Shown in pieces: positions 1 through 11,932 of a stretch of 64,000 nt of DNA (position 1 is its first letter; the number at the start of each line of letters is the position of its first letter). The position numbers and the translations under genes were made by a program. This DNA comes from an uncultured Pseudomonadota bacterium (GTDB lineage Bacteria > Bdellovibrionota_B > Oligoflexia > Oligoflexales > CAIYRB01): NCBI GenBank assembly GCA_903915625.1, contig CAIWTN010000090.1, positions 130,226 to 194,225 on the forward strand, written 5' to 3'. The notes beneath the pieces were generated by a model, which was not told the DNA's origin, ran no database searches, and saw only the letters and a list, made by a program, of their open reading frames with translations.

Positions 1-2
1 GT

Positions 3-650
3 GACGAGATCTACAGCCTGCGCAGAAAAATGGGCCGAGTTTTGGCGCGTGAGGCAGCGGCCGCAGATGCTGATATCGTTATTGCCGTGCCTGATTCGGG
101 AGTGCCCATGGCCGTTGGTTACTCTGAGGGGTCGGGTCTCCCGTTTGAGCTTGGATTAGTGCGCAATCATTATGTTGGTCGTACGTTCATACAGCCAGCC
201 CAGGAAATTCGTGACTTTGGTGTCCGCCTAAAGCTCAATCCAGTGTTAAGTGTCATCAAGGGTAAGAGCATTGTCGTAGTCGACGACTCAATTGTGCGAG
301 GTACCACGTCGGCGAAAATTGTGCGCATGATTCGTCAGGCGGGGGCGAAGAAGATCCACATGAGAATTGGCTCACCGCCAATTACGCATTCCTGCTTTTA
401 TGGAGTCGACACCCCAGAACGTAGCAAACTATTGGCCGCTCAAAAAGATGTGGAAGCGATCAGAGCCTTCATTGGCTGTGATAGTTTGGCATATTTGAGT
501 CTCGACGGACTCCGGGAAGTTCTTGGCGATAATGGAGACGGGAGATTTTGTACCGCATGTTTCAGTGGTAAATACCCTGAAAACGTACATGCCCCGATTG
601 CGCCGCAGCCCACAGATGCATTGGGCCCTGGGTTGCAGTCAGGCGTTTAG
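3..650 (+). CDS. purF: Amidophosphoribosyltransferase, C-terminal part (cut by window start)
   Basis: PurF catalyses the first committed step of purine synthesis, making phosphoribosylamine from PRPP and glutamine in the cytoplasm. Only the phosphoribosyltransferase half is present. The frame is open from base 3 ([12 protein letters not shown]...), and the ATG at 30 is an internal Met, so the true start lies outside the window. The PRPP-binding motif [13 protein letters not shown] is clear, preceded by [17 protein letters not shown] and followed by the C-terminal [14 protein letters not shown] segment typical of PurF. The N-terminal Ntn glutaminase domain is off the edge. It is followed by a short hairpin and then rph on the same strand. 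The family assignment is firm. Confidence 0.95.
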   Translation, partial: DEIYSLRRKMGRVLAREAAAADADIVIAVPDSGVPMAVGYSEGSGLPFELGLVRNHYVGRTFIQPAQEIRDFGVRLKLNPVLSVIKGKSIVVVDDSIVRGTTSAKIVRMIRQAGAKKIHMRIGSPPITHSCFYGVDTPERSKLLAAQKDVEAIRAFIGCDSLAYLSLDGLREVLGDNGDGRFCTACFSGKYPENVHAPIAPQPTDALGPGLQSGV

Positions 651-673
651 GTTACTTCGGCAATTTTGCTTTC

Positions 674-696
674 CCTACCGATGTATATCCGGTAGG
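674..696 (+). other. Hairpin between purF and rph
   Basis: A perfect 7-bp stem (CCTACCG / CGGTAGG) closes a 9-nt loop 24 nt after the purF stop. No T-run follows, so this is not a standard intrinsic terminator. It could be a Rho-dependent pause, an RNA stabiliser or chance. Confidence 0.4.
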
Positions 697-769
697 TTGG
701 CGGCGATTAAGCGTCGTATTCTGCAGTCATAATAAATTCTTTTTATAAAATCCTTACGGAGTTAATATT

Positions 770-1507
770 ATGTTGCGATCAGATGGTCGCTCCTCGGGCC
801 AAATGCGCCCGCTGAGACTAGTGCCTCACTTCACCAAGCATGCGACAGGCAGTGTCCTGATCGAAGTTGGTGAAACGAAATTGATTTGCACGGTGACGGC
901 TGAGGATGGGGTTCCATCTTTCTTGCGCAACTCGCAGCCCCCTCAGGGCTGGCTGACGGCCGAGTATTCCATGCTACCGGGGTCTTCGGGGCAAAGAATT
1001 CGCCGTGAGCGAGGCGCGTCTTTATCTGGGCGCACTCAGGAAATTCAGCGCTTAATTGGTCGTGCCTTGCGAGGCATTATCGATCTGAATCGCTGTCCCG
1101 ATCTCACGTTTACTATCGATTGCGACGTGATCCAGGCCGATGGTGGAACGAGAACGGCAGCAATTACTGGCGGTTATGTGGCGCTAAAGATCGCGGTAGA
1201 TCGGCTACTGCGCAGCGGGCGCCTGCGCCAGAATCCACTGAATGATGCGGTTGCAGCTGTCTCTGTTGGCATCAAACGTGGCGAGTTACTGGTTGATTTG
1301 AATTATGAAGAGGACAGTTCTGCCGACCTTGATATGAATGTAGTCATGACCCAAAGTGGCAAGATCCTCGAGATCCAAGGTACTGCCGAGCGGGCAGCAT
1401 TTCGGAAAGAGGATGTCATGAATATCATCGATGCCGCCAGTGAGGTTTTGCCTGCTGTTTTTGATCTTCAGCATGCAGCAGCGGACGGCCAGACAGTAGA
1501 GTCTTAG
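770..1507 (+). CDS. rph: Ribonuclease PH
   Basis: RNase PH is a phosphorolytic 3'-5' exoribonuclease that trims tRNA 3' ends. The 245 residues are close to the usual ~240. Family hallmarks are the SGRTQEIQRLIGRALR segment with the phosphate-binding Arg near residue 88, DCDVIQADGGTRTA with the second phosphate-site Arg near 128, and the acidic SADLDMNVV motif near 185-191. The ATG at 770 has an ACGGAG ribosome site 8 nt upstream, which fixes the start. The gene is downstream of purF and convergent with a small membrane-protein gene. Nothing is missing from the active site. Confidence 0.96.
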   Translation: MLRSDGRSSGQMRPLRLVPHFTKHATGSVLIEVGETKLICTVTAEDGVPSFLRNSQPPQGWLTAEYSMLPGSSGQRIRRERGASLSGRTQEIQRLIGRALRGIIDLNRCPDLTFTIDCDVIQADGGTRTAAITGGYVALKIAVDRLLRSGRLRQNPLNDAVAAVSVGIKRGELLVDLNYEEDSSADLDMNVVMTQSGKILEIQGTAERAAFRKEDVMNIIDAASEVLPAVFDLQHAAADGQTVES

Positions 1508-1533
1508 CGACTGATTTTTGACCTTGGATTAAT

Positions 1534-2010
1534 TCAGGCCGCAAGCACATACGCTAGCAACACTAGGCCGGCAATCAACAACGCAATAGTGACGCGGGTT
1601 ACCCAATCTGGCCCATCAACCACCTCCATGGGCTTTGGTGTGGGCCGGTTTTCGGGCTCTTTGGGTCGAGCGTTTGCCCCCCCTTCTGCAGAGGGGGCTG
1701 ACGCTGGCCGTTGATTACTTCTACGCGCATTAGTTGGCAGAGGTGGTATGAACACGGGAATTTCAGTGGGACTTGGTGTCGCTGCCCGAAGCTCCGCGGA
1801 AGCCGAATCTGTGGTGGCGCCCTCTTCCTGCAGGGCGGCCATGGATATTGCGGTATTTTCAGCATCTTGATTAAAAACTGTTTTAGTAAACTGCCTGTTG
1901 GCCTGACCAGCATGAGGTAAATGGTCGTCCATGGCTTGGTGTACTAGCACCAAAACCCGGGAGACCAAGGCTTCCTCTTGCGAAGGTGTAAACTCTAGAA
2001 TGCGGCTCAT
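1534..2010 (-). CDS. Hypothetical tail-anchored protein downstream of secA
   Basis: A 158-residue protein I do not recognise. The N-terminal ~50 residues are polar and partly helical. The middle (about 75-130) is rich in Pro, Ser and Ala and likely disordered. The last ~22 residues form one hydrophobic segment (WVTRVTIALLIAGLVLLAYV) ending at the C-terminus, so the protein should be anchored by its tail with the bulk in the cytoplasm. It begins 34 bp after the secA stop on the same strand and could be co-transcribed with secA. No Shine-Dalgarno sequence stands out. No function is assigned. Confidence 0.7.
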   Translation of the reverse strand: MSRILEFTPSQEEALVSRVLVLVHQAMDDHLPHAGQANRQFTKTVFNQDAENTAISMAALQEEGATTDSASAELRAATPSPTEIPVFIPPLPTNARRSNQRPASAPSAEGGANARPKEPENRPTPKPMEVVDGPDWVTRVTIALLIAGLVLLAYVLAA

Positions 2011-2044
2011 AACTTCATTCTAACACGAGTTACTAGTGCCGTGT

Positions 2045-4726
<2,682 letters not shown>

Positions 4727-4818
4727 GAGGCTGCCCAATTCTGTCGCAAGCGGTTCATGGAACCTTGGCAATATACCTTCCCGCCTGGAACTTGGGAAAC
4801 AGCAACTATCGCTTGGAC

Positions 4819-5790
4819 TTAATAGATCCGGTAGATGTCGGCCATATCAAGGATAAATTTTTGCGGATTCTCTAGTTTCCCGTTAATTACGACTTCATAG
4901 TGTAGGTGTGGTCCGGTAGCTCGTCCCGTCTCCCCAACTGTGCCTATTTGCTCGCCGCGACCTACTTTCTGGCCAGGCTGCACCAGATTCTGATGGTTGT
5001 GACCATACCGCGTCACAACACCATAACCATGTGCAATCATTATGAAGTTTCCGAATCCAGCTTTGGCGCCCGTAAAAATCACGACACCGTCCGCCGGTGC
5101 CATAATCGGTGTGCCCACAGGTGCGGCTATGTCTATTCCTGCGTGGGCGGTGCGTTCACCCGTAAACGGAGAGACCCGAGTGCCGAAGCCGCTAGTGATC
5201 CAGCCATCAACTGGCGCGACGGAGGGAATCGATGACAATAAATTCTTTTGCTGGCTCAGGGTAGACAGCAGGTGCTGAAGTTCCATGGCGTGGTTATTGG
5301 CGGCATGTCCGATAGACGCCAAGCGGTCAAAGATTGGACGAAAAACTAGTTTATCTACATTCAGTCCGACCGGAACGTATGCGCTCGAGTCCTTGTTGGC
5401 AACAATGGCGGTCGACTGCTGGGCCACACTAAACTCTTCGGCAGTAAGCGGCCCAATACCCGTTTTTTTTGTGAATTTTTGTACTTTCAGTGCAGTTAAT
5501 TCACCCAATTTACCCGTGTAATCCTGGACTCGACGCAGAGCTCCTTTGACCTCTTCCAGGTTCTGCATAAGCAGCCGAGCCTCGCCCTTGAGGTCTTCGT
5601 TCTCGCTCGCCACCATCCTAAAATTATTTCGAAAATAGCGAAGTTCTAGATAGTCAAACAAGACGAAGCCCGCAGCGCATAGGGCTACAAGGCTCAGACC
5701 GAAGGTGATCTTGACCAGCGCTTCGGGAATGCGCAGCTGACGCGTCGCGCGACAGCCGTCAGGGATGATCATGATGGTGATTCGTTTCAT
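4819..5790 (-). CDS. M23 (LytM-type) peptidase, membrane-anchored
   Basis: A 323-residue envelope protein. Residues ~25-50 form one membrane span ([20 protein letters not shown]), followed by a coiled-coil-like periplasmic stretch (~58-110). The C-terminal third is a complete M23 domain with [21 protein letters not shown] (zinc His and Asp in HxxxD), YGHNHQN, and the HLHYEV motif holding the catalytic His. These proteins cut peptidoglycan cross-links or, when degenerate, activate amidases; here the metal-site residues are present. The ATG at 5790 has GGAGGG upstream. The stop lies 92 bp before the secA ATG, so the two may share a transcript. Confidence 0.9.
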   Translation of the reverse strand: MKRITIMIIPDGCRATRQLRIPEALVKITFGLSLVALCAAGFVLFDYLELRYFRNNFRMVASENEDLKGEARLLMQNLEEVKGALRRVQDYTGKLGELTALKVQKFTKKTGIGPLTAEEFSVAQQSTAIVANKDSSAYVPVGLNVDKLVFRPIFDRLASIGHAANNHAMELQHLLSTLSQQKNLLSSIPSVAPVDGWITSGFGTRVSPFTGERTAHAGIDIAAPVGTPIMAPADGVVIFTGAKAGFGNFIMIAHGYGVVTRYGHNHQNLVQPGQKVGRGEQIGTVGETGRATGPHLHYEVVINGKLENPQKFILDMADIYRIY

Positions 5791-5851
5791 CGGGAGTCCC
5801 TCCGAAGGCGGGAGCCCTACTTGACTGGCAGGGAAAGAAATTTTGCCGGAT

Positions 5852-6646
5852 TCAAGTGGGGGCAGGCGGGTGCGGTAAGCGGAAATTAACTTTCAGGATG
5901 ACTACGGTTATGTTGTCTTCTCCACCACGTTCATTGGCGAGATTGATTAATTTAGGTGCGGCATCAAGTTCGTTGTCACGAAGCATGAGGGACATTTCTT
6001 TGTCGCTCACTTTTCCGTGCAAACCATCGCTACACATGAGGATCATGTCGCCATTTTCCAGGGCCAGGCTTGTCGTGTCGACGTCCTCTTCCTCTTGATA
6101 GCCAACACTTCTAGTAATGACGTTCCGAAGGTGATGAAGATCGGCCTCTTCTTTAGTGAGGATACCAGCCCGCACTTGCTCGCTAACTAACGAGTGATCG
6201 TTTGTTACTTGATAGATGAAACCGCGCCTTAGCAGGTAGCATCGACTGTCGCCGACATGTGCTATGTAGGCAAACTTATCTACAACGATCGCAGCTGTGG
6301 CAGTGGTTCCCATTCCTCTAAGGGTGGGCTCTTCAAGGGCGCGCTCATATATTTTGGTGGAAGCATGATTTACTGCGTTGGCCATCAGATTACTGATTCT
6401 TGCATCAGGATGCTGACGATCCTGCGAGCCAGTAATGAGATCCTTTTGATCTAGAAGGTACTGAGAGATAGACGTAATGCAGAGGTTGCTGGCGATTTCA
6501 CCGCCGGCATGGCCACCCATCCCATCGGCCACAATATAAAGGTGAAGCTCGTCGTCCACGAGGAACGAGTCCTGATTGCAGGAACGCACTAATCCAACAT
6601 GGGTTGCACCAGTAGCGGTCACAGCGATTTCAGCGTCGGCGTGCAA
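5852..6646 (-). CDS. PP2C-family protein serine/threonine phosphatase
   Basis: A soluble 264-residue metal-dependent phosphatase that reverses Ser/Thr phosphorylation (Stp/PrpC type). The full motif set is present: THVGLVRSCNQDSF, VADGMGGHAGGE (metal-binding Asp), GMGTTATA, HVGDSRCYLL, TNDHSLV, MCSDGLHGKV and GGEDNITVVIL. The start is TTG at 6646, with AGGAAGA about 5 nt upstream. It is divergent from nothing; the minus-strand M23 peptidase follows 61 bp downstream. No kinase gene is in the window, although an FHA-domain protein, a typical phosphothreonine reader, is encoded about 6 kb away. Confidence 0.93.
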   Translation of the reverse strand: MHADAEIAVTATGATHVGLVRSCNQDSFLVDDELHLYIVADGMGGHAGGEIASNLCITSISQYLLDQKDLITGSQDRQHPDARISNLMANAVNHASTKIYERALEEPTLRGMGTTATAAIVVDKFAYIAHVGDSRCYLLRRGFIYQVTNDHSLVSEQVRAGILTKEEADLHHLRNVITRSVGYQEEEDVDTTSLALENGDMILMCSDGLHGKVSDKEMSLMLRDNELDAAPKLINLANERGGEDNITVVILKVNFRLPHPPAPT

Positions 6647-6789
6647 ATAATCTTCCTAGAATTGCGGGAAAGTTATTCTCGAAAGAAGCGGGAGTGTTGT
6701 TTAGGAGATACTCTTAAAATTTTAGCACGGTTGTAAAGACTCGACCAGTCGTTGGCTGAGGAAGGAATGTATTGCGAGAGAAGAGGCAC

Positions 6790-7389
6790 TCATTGGGATT
6801 TTGCTAATCTTGCACACAAGAACTCGGCCGTCGCTCCAGCGGCTCCCGCGAAGTGCTGACGCCATTGAGAGTGAGAGTCAGGCCCGACACTGTTGGTGAC
6901 TGCTAACACTACAGCTAAGCTAGCGGCTTGTGCCGCTATTTCACCCACACATGAGTATAGCTCAAGATTTTCGACACAGGGATCGGCTGATAAATGATCT
7001 GGCAGTTTACTCACCAGGCTAATGCCCGGAGAGCAAATGACCTTTTTCTCTGGAAGTGACTGGCAATAGGCAGGAGCAGGAGGTAGCACGATTGGTGGCG
7101 CTGAATCCTTCACGGTGTAGGAGAGGCCTAAACGCTCACATGTTGGTAACCAATGAACCTCTTGCGCCCTTATTAGATGGACTCGATTGAATGCCCCAAA
7201 TATTCCGCATGTGCCCACAAAGATTACATTGCGACCGCGGCACGCTTCAGCGACTTGTCTGGCTCGTTTGGCCGCATTAAGTGAGCCTATTCCGATCAAC
7301 TTAGTTGTCGGGTTCATTCCCTTTTCCTGCAGGGCATTGGTTAAAGGGTCGAGCTCAAATTTTGCTGCAGCAATGATGACTAGGTCCAC
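6790..7389 (-). CDS. Nucleoside-phosphorylase-fold protein (MTAN/futalosine hydrolase-like)
   Basis: A 199-residue protein with the general layout of the PNP/UDP phosphorylase superfamily. It starts with a hydrophobic strand and acidic catalytic-loop region (LVIIAAAKFELDPL), has a Gly-rich GTCGIFG segment near residue 60, and VENLELYSCVGEIAA in the position of the usual ENLE/DME ribose-binding motif, followed by AVTNSVGPDS. The closest functional guesses are futalosine hydrolase (menaquinone synthesis) or a 5'-methylthioadenosine-type nucleosidase. I cannot separate them from sequence alone. The start is GTG, 11 bp after the RNase J stop, so it is the last gene of that operon. Confidence 0.7.
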   Translation of the reverse strand: MDLVIIAAAKFELDPLTNALQEKGMNPTTKLIGIGSLNAAKRARQVAEACRGRNVIFVGTCGIFGAFNRVHLIRAQEVHWLPTCERLGLSYTVKDSAPPIVLPPAPAYCQSLPEKKVICSPGISLVSKLPDHLSADPCVENLELYSCVGEIAAQAASLAVVLAVTNSVGPDSHSQWRQHFAGAAGATAEFLCARLAKSQ

Positions 7390-7400
7390 AGGTACTCGCT

Positions 7401-9137
7401 TTAGACAACATGGAGCCTGACGGTTACGACAGGCTTCTTCTTCAAGACTAATTGCAGCTCGCGGCGGATAAACTTGCGAATTTCCTCATTGATAACTTCC
7501 GAATTTTGCCCTTTTTGTAATAGGCCCTGAGCTGCGATATTTGCCACTTTCGCGGCTTTATCAGCACGCCATTTAGCTTCGTTGATGGAAATCGGAAAGG
7601 CCAAACCGGTGAACTCTATGCTTGGACGTACTAGCCAAGTCTCCCGCTTAAAATCAAATACGCCATCTACTAATGCGGCGCCCAATTCACCTATCCGCAG
7701 TCGTTCCCGCAGGTCTTCGTAAGACAGAATCGTACTAGAGTCTCCGTCGACAAATGCAAGTTCCACGTCTATGTGGCCGACTACGTCGACACCAAAACGA
7801 CTAGCGTCCAGTACGTCTCCAGATTCAATCAATTGACACTGCGTTGAAATGCCCAATCGTTCCGGTCTTTGTGAGTTAGCATGGAGTTGACTAAACGCCC
7901 CGTGCACGGGCAAGTAATGACGTGGCTTAAGGAGTCCGACCAAGTGGTCAATATCACCGCCATACGCATGCCCACTAACATGGATACCCGGTGCCTCTCG
8001 AGCGGTGATCACCCGAGCACCAGCTCGCAGTAAATTATTAGATAGGCTAATTACGGCTCTCTCGTTGCCTGGAATCAAGCGAGATGACCAGATTACGGTG
8101 TCGCCATCGCTAATTCTGAAGTGCCTATGTTCGCCACTTGCGATTCGAGCCAGCCCAGAGCGTCTTTCACCCTGACAGCCAGTGGTTAAAACCAGAAGTC
8201 TTTCCCGCGGAATACTGCCCAGTTGATCGTCAGCCACACGCAGATTTTCAGGCAAGTGATAGAGGCCTAAGTTTTTAGCTATGGCTAGCGTACCCTCTAG
8301 GCCACCCCCTGTTATGTATAGTTTGCGTCCGGTAGCTTGGCAGACATCCACGATTGTTTTTAAGCGCCCTAAGTTACTGGAGAATGTCGTAATAATGGCG
8401 GCCTTTTCACACGCGTTCACCACGTCTTTCAGGGGCTCAAAGACAGTGTCCTCGCCAGGGCAAAATCCATCTTTATCTGCGTTTGTACTATCCGTTAGGA
8501 GAAGGTCGACGCCCTCGTTACCAATTGCGGCTAATTTCTCAAAATCTGTCGGCTTTTCGAGTATCGGGTGTTGTTCGAATTTAAAGTCACCGGTATGAAA
8601 AATGGTTAAACCAGGCAAACGGAGGAATAGTGAGCAGGTCATTGGAATGGAATGATTGACGTGAACAAATTCTGCGTCAAAACCAGCCGTGACTACATGA
8701 TCGCCCGCCTCGACGACGTTAAGCTTATAGGCGTTGGGATCTTTGCCCATTCTGGAGAACTTTGAGCGTAGTAGCTCGATAGTCCACCCTGTGCCGTAGA
8801 CTGGCGCCGGCCACTTTTGCAACAAATGCGGCATCGCACCAAGATGGTCCTCATGGCCATGGGTTAATAAATAGGCATGGACCCCCCCCGCCGCTTGGAA
8901 CCACGGGTCCACATTCGGCAACATGGCATCGATTCCAAGTCGGAAAGGCTCAGGAAATCGAACGCCGGCGTCGATTACAAAAAGCTTCCCGCGGACTAGA
9001 AATGCGGTGAGGTTCATTCCAAACTCGCCGCACCCACCTAATGGTATGATGCGTACTGAGTCAGGGTCATGGTAAGGGGCAAAGTACTGCTGATCTGAGA
9101 TCAAAGGCTTTTTATCCTTTGGTTGGAGCAAATTCAA
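7401..9137 (-). CDS. rnj: Ribonuclease J
   Basis: RNase J is a zinc-dependent beta-CASP nuclease with 5'-3' exonuclease and endonuclease activity in mRNA decay and rRNA maturation. The metallo-beta-lactamase core is complete: LTHGHEDHLGA near residues 91-101, VHVNHSIP, FHTGDFKF and TDSTNAD. The beta-CASP part shows TTFSSNLGRLKTIVDV, HVSGHAYGGD and PVHGAFSQL. The ~580 residues include the C-terminal domain. The first codon is uncertain: TTG at 9137 overlaps the upstream gene by 26 nt, and another TTG at 9104, ten nt after AAAGGAT, is also plausible. It lies between the AgmX-like gene and the nucleosidase-fold gene in one operon. Confidence 0.95.
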   Translation of the reverse strand: MNLLQPKDKKPLISDQQYFAPYHDPDSVRIIPLGGCGEFGMNLTAFLVRGKLFVIDAGVRFPEPFRLGIDAMLPNVDPWFQAAGGVHAYLLTHGHEDHLGAMPHLLQKWPAPVYGTGWTIELLRSKFSRMGKDPNAYKLNVVEAGDHVVTAGFDAEFVHVNHSIPMTCSLFLRLPGLTIFHTGDFKFEQHPILEKPTDFEKLAAIGNEGVDLLLTDSTNADKDGFCPGEDTVFEPLKDVVNACEKAAIITTFSSNLGRLKTIVDVCQATGRKLYITGGGLEGTLAIAKNLGLYHLPENLRVADDQLGSIPRERLLVLTTGCQGERRSGLARIASGEHRHFRISDGDTVIWSSRLIPGNERAVISLSNNLLRAGARVITAREAPGIHVSGHAYGGDIDHLVGLLKPRHYLPVHGAFSQLHANSQRPERLGISTQCQLIESGDVLDASRFGVDVVGHIDVELAFVDGDSSTILSYEDLRERLRIGELGAALVDGVFDFKRETWLVRPSIEFTGLAFPISINEAKWRADKAAKVANIAAQGLLQKGQNSEVINEEIRKFIRRELQLVLKKKPVVTVRLHVV

Positions 9138-10809
9138 AAGGGTAACTCACTTCGATGCTGCCCCGACGCGGCCTCGGGAAGCGCCAGGCGGCAATTTTCC
9201 GCCGGATGCAATCTGTCATACGCGGGTCTTTGATACTAGTGTTGATGAGCGCTAGGTCCGAAATAGTCCCTCTAGAATCAATTCGCCAACGCCATTCCAT
9301 GGTACCAGCGGCTTGTTCATTGCGCCGAAGGGCGAGTTCATAACAGAGCTGAAGTTCAAATTGGTTCTTTTTTATATAGTTTTCGATGAGCGCAGGTTCA
9401 ATCTCACCGACTAGTGGCTCCTGTATCACCGCCTTGCTCTCTGGTTTGGTCTCAGCCTTGACTTGACCAAATTCCGCTGCTTGAAGCTGATAAAGTTTTT
9501 CGTCGGCAATCATGAAGTCAACTTGATTGGCGAAAGACGCAAAGCGAACGCCATCTGGAATCGCGATTGGCTTTGGCGACGCCGGTGTAATGAAGTCTTT
9601 TTCTCCCATAAGACTCACGACTTTTGACTGTTTTTTTTCGGCGCGCTTTGCAAGAGTCTTGGTCTCTTCATAAACCAGCTCCTCTTCACTTAGGATATTA
9701 AAAGGTTTTATTTTACCTGTTGCAGCGGATAGTGGGTCGACTTCATTAACGTTTTTGTATTCTTCCCAGGCGTACTCGGGATCATGAGGGAACACCTTTT
9801 GAATCCGACGCTTTGCCGCGAGATTTTCATCAAAGCTTTTATGTAAAATGGAAATCTTGTCAGCAACTCGCAGCATGCTTCCGGGTAAACTCTCGCCGAC
9901 TACACTTGGTATGGTGATTAGACCGACGCCGTTTTTCATCATTTGCAGTTGGTCGATCTCTTGCTGCCTCTGCCGTTTTGCGGCAGCGACACTACGAGAA
10001 TTTTCCTGCAGGACCCGGTAGGTTTCCACTGTTGTAGGCAGCAGGAGGCGCTCGTTTTGCAGAGGCCATCCCATCATAGATGCTGTAACATTTGTATAAA
10101 ACGCCATAACTTGTTGTAACAAACGCGGCCGATTTAGTTGTTTTTGTAGGGCTTCGGGCGCATGAATCAAATGTGCCGGTGAGACGAAGTTCAAAATATA
10201 CTCGTCGGCAATCTCTCCCATGGCAGTTGGGCGAGACACGGGTCGGTTTAATAGTCCAATACAGGCACTTCCGAATATGACTAAGGCCATAAGAGAGGCG
10301 ATCGATGTTATTTGCCACTCGAGAATGCTTGGCATAATGAGTCTAAATATTGAGGACCTATATGCGGAGGCAACACGCAGGCTTGTAGCCTTGGGAGTGC
10401 GTTGGGCAGGACCAATCCTGACCATAATGCGAAGATCCCCGTTAGTCATGCTGGCATAGTCGCCATATTTTAATTCGATTGGCGATTGGTTGCGCCTGCC
10501 TTTGTCAATCGCGCGCAGTTGGCCTTTCAGGCTACAAAAACCGCTCCACTCATGATTTAAATCGATCATGATCCCGCTGGATGTGACGTGAAGAAAGTCC
10601 AAGCGCCCGTCATTAAAAGGGTAGTGAGGTAATACAAGTGGCCCAGAACCGGTGCTGGTAAGTGACAGTCGACCGCGGCGCTTCAGCCCCCGAGTCATCG
10701 AGGCCAGGGTGCTGCCGTTTTGCAAAACTTCGACGTAAAGGAATGCTCCTTTACTCTTCATACCGAGTGCGTTGCCTGTCTTTTTCTTGCTGTGGGCTGC
10801 TTTCTTCAT
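9112..10809 (-). CDS. AgmX/GltJ-like protein: N-terminal FHA-like region, TM, C-terminal AgmX/PglI (TonB-like) domain
   Basis: A 565-residue membrane protein. Residues ~20-135 look like a divergent FHA-type beta domain (strands around GSGPLVLPHYP and KYGDYASMTNGDLRIMVRIG). A membrane span lies near 168-190, and a long polar helical region follows. Residues ~470-560 match the AgmX/PglI C-terminal family: IENYIKKNQFELQLCYE, then GTMEWRWRIDSRGTISDL, DCIRRKIAAWRFPRPR and a final YPFEF. In myxobacteria such proteins work with TolQ/TolR-type motors in gliding and envelope complexes. The gene starts with a 4-nt ATGA overlap with the ExbD-like gene, next to the matching motor genes, so a proton-motive-force-driven envelope complex is likely. 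The precise role is unknown. Confidence 0.82.
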   Translation of the reverse strand: MKKAAHSKKKTGNALGMKSKGAFLYVEVLQNGSTLASMTRGLKRRGRLSLTSTGSGPLVLPHYPFNDGRLDFLHVTSSGIMIDLNHEWSGFCSLKGQLRAIDKGRRNQSPIELKYGDYASMTNGDLRIMVRIGPAQRTPKATSLRVASAYRSSIFRLIMPSILEWQITSIASLMALVIFGSACIGLLNRPVSRPTAMGEIADEYILNFVSPAHLIHAPEALQKQLNRPRLLQQVMAFYTNVTASMMGWPLQNERLLLPTTVETYRVLQENSRSVAAAKRQRQQEIDQLQMMKNGVGLITIPSVVGESLPGSMLRVADKISILHKSFDENLAAKRRIQKVFPHDPEYAWEEYKNVNEVDPLSAATGKIKPFNILSEEELVYEETKTLAKRAEKKQSKVVSLMGEKDFITPASPKPIAIPDGVRFASFANQVDFMIADEKLYQLQAAEFGQVKAETKPESKAVIQEPLVGEIEPALIENYIKKNQFELQLCYELALRRNEQAAGTMEWRWRIDSRGTISDLALINTSIKDPRMTDCIRRKIAAWRFPRPRRGSIEVSYPFEFAPTKG

Positions 10810-11378
10810 TCCTGCGAGACACCTCCCTGATGAAGTGTCTGCGTCGCATTGGTGAGCACCGGATTTAGCGTTTCAAAGCCATAATTATTAATGCCAGCCT
10901 GGGCCAAGGCGTGAATAATTGGCCGCAAATGTAGATATTTTAATCTTTGATCAGCAGCGATCACCGCTGTCGTTTGGATGTTATAAATTCTTTGTAGCAA
11001 GGCTGCCGATTGAATTTCTTGATGAACTCTTTCCCTTAGGTAGAAGACCAACTCGCGAATATCGTGTTCAGATCTAATTTTCTGCGGCCAGCGGAAAACC
11101 TTCCTGTCATTTGTCGTGACAATGACATCATTTCCTATGGGGGTGACGCTTAGCCAGATTGCGCTATCGCGTTGAGGCATTGAGGGAAAAGTTACGACGT
11201 CTGCCGGGTTGCCCATGCGCGGATTGGTCGTAAACAGAACATGTGCCATAAGCAAAAGCACCAGGCCAAAGGCTAGCAGAAATGGATAGGGAAACCACCA
11301 CAGTGGTTCACGGAGCCGATTCTGGGCGACAGTAAATCGGGAGCTCCAATGATTTTTGTCTAAAATTGGAGAGGACAT
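10806..11378 (-). CDS. ExbD/TolR-family protein
   Basis: A 190-residue single-pass protein: a ~45-residue N-terminus, a span at about 52-70 (FLLAFGLVLLLMAHVLF), and a periplasmic domain with the ExbD/TolR ending (TAVIAADQRLKYLHLRPII, then AQAGINNYGFET). ExbD subunits form the rotor/plug of proton channels with ExbB-type pentamers. The conserved Asp usually found at the start of the span is not obvious here. The start codon shares one base with the previous stop (TAATG), and the end overlaps the AgmX-like gene by 4 nt. Confidence 0.82.
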   Translation of the reverse strand: MSSPILDKNHWSSRFTVAQNRLREPLWWFPYPFLLAFGLVLLLMAHVLFTTNPRMGNPADVVTFPSMPQRDSAIWLSVTPIGNDVIVTTNDRKVFRWPQKIRSEHDIRELVFYLRERVHQEIQSAALLQRIYNIQTTAVIAADQRLKYLHLRPIIHALAQAGINNYGFETLNPVLTNATQTLHQGGVSQE

Positions 11379-11932
11379 TAGTTTAGCCCGCTACTTAGAA
11401 CGACTCGTTTGAAGTGGGGAGAAGACCTGAGTCCAGCGATTACTTCTGTCAGTATGGGGACGGGGATTTCACCAGCGGGTATGAGAACTAGAATCTTACT
11501 TAAAGGAATATTTGATTCATGTGATCGATTTGTGACCCACTTAGTGAGCTGCTGCAGTAGCAGACTAAGTTGGGGGCTGCCGGAGGCATGTCGGATGATA
11601 AATTTGTTGCTCGTGTCTGAAAAGTTTTCTGAAAAGGCGGATAAGTCTCCAAAGAAAAAGGCGTCGGTGGTTAGGACTACGGTTGGAGTATTGCTAGTCA
11701 ATGCCTCGGTAGTCCCTTCGCGGAATTGATGAAAGGCAGGATCTTGAAGAGAGGCCTGCAAAACAGGAATTTCAATTGGCACAATGCCGTAGCTAGCGGG
11801 CAAAGTGACAACCCGGAAGCAAAAGGCAAGGATGATGAAAAGTCCGAAAAGACTGACCAGCAAAGCCCGAAACAGCCATTGCTCGTCAGATGATTTCTTC
11901 CTCATCCTTGATATCTTCGATTGATACATCAT
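11378..11932 (-). CDS. Second, divergent ExbD-like protein
   Basis: A single-pass protein of about 184 residues with a span (LFRALLVSLFGLFIILAFCF) and a periplasmic domain ending in SKILVLIPAGEIPVPILTEVIAGLRSSPHF and VVLSSGL, the ExbD layout in weaker form. The frame is open to 11986, but the paired ATGs at 11932/11929 follow GGAAGAGAG by about 9 nt and are the better start. This gives a 47-nt overlap with the ExbB-like gene. A second ExbD paralogue beside the first is common in TolQRR-like modules. Family membership rests on topology, C-terminal pattern and position rather than strong motifs. Confidence 0.7.
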   Translation of the reverse strand: MMYQSKISRMRKKSSDEQWLFRALLVSLFGLFIILAFCFRVVTLPASYGIVPIEIPVLQASLQDPAFHQFREGTTEALTSNTPTVVLTTDAFFFGDLSAFSENFSDTSNKFIIRHASGSPQLSLLLQQLTKWVTNRSHESNIPLSKILVLIPAGEIPVPILTEVIAGLRSSPHFKRVVLSSGLN

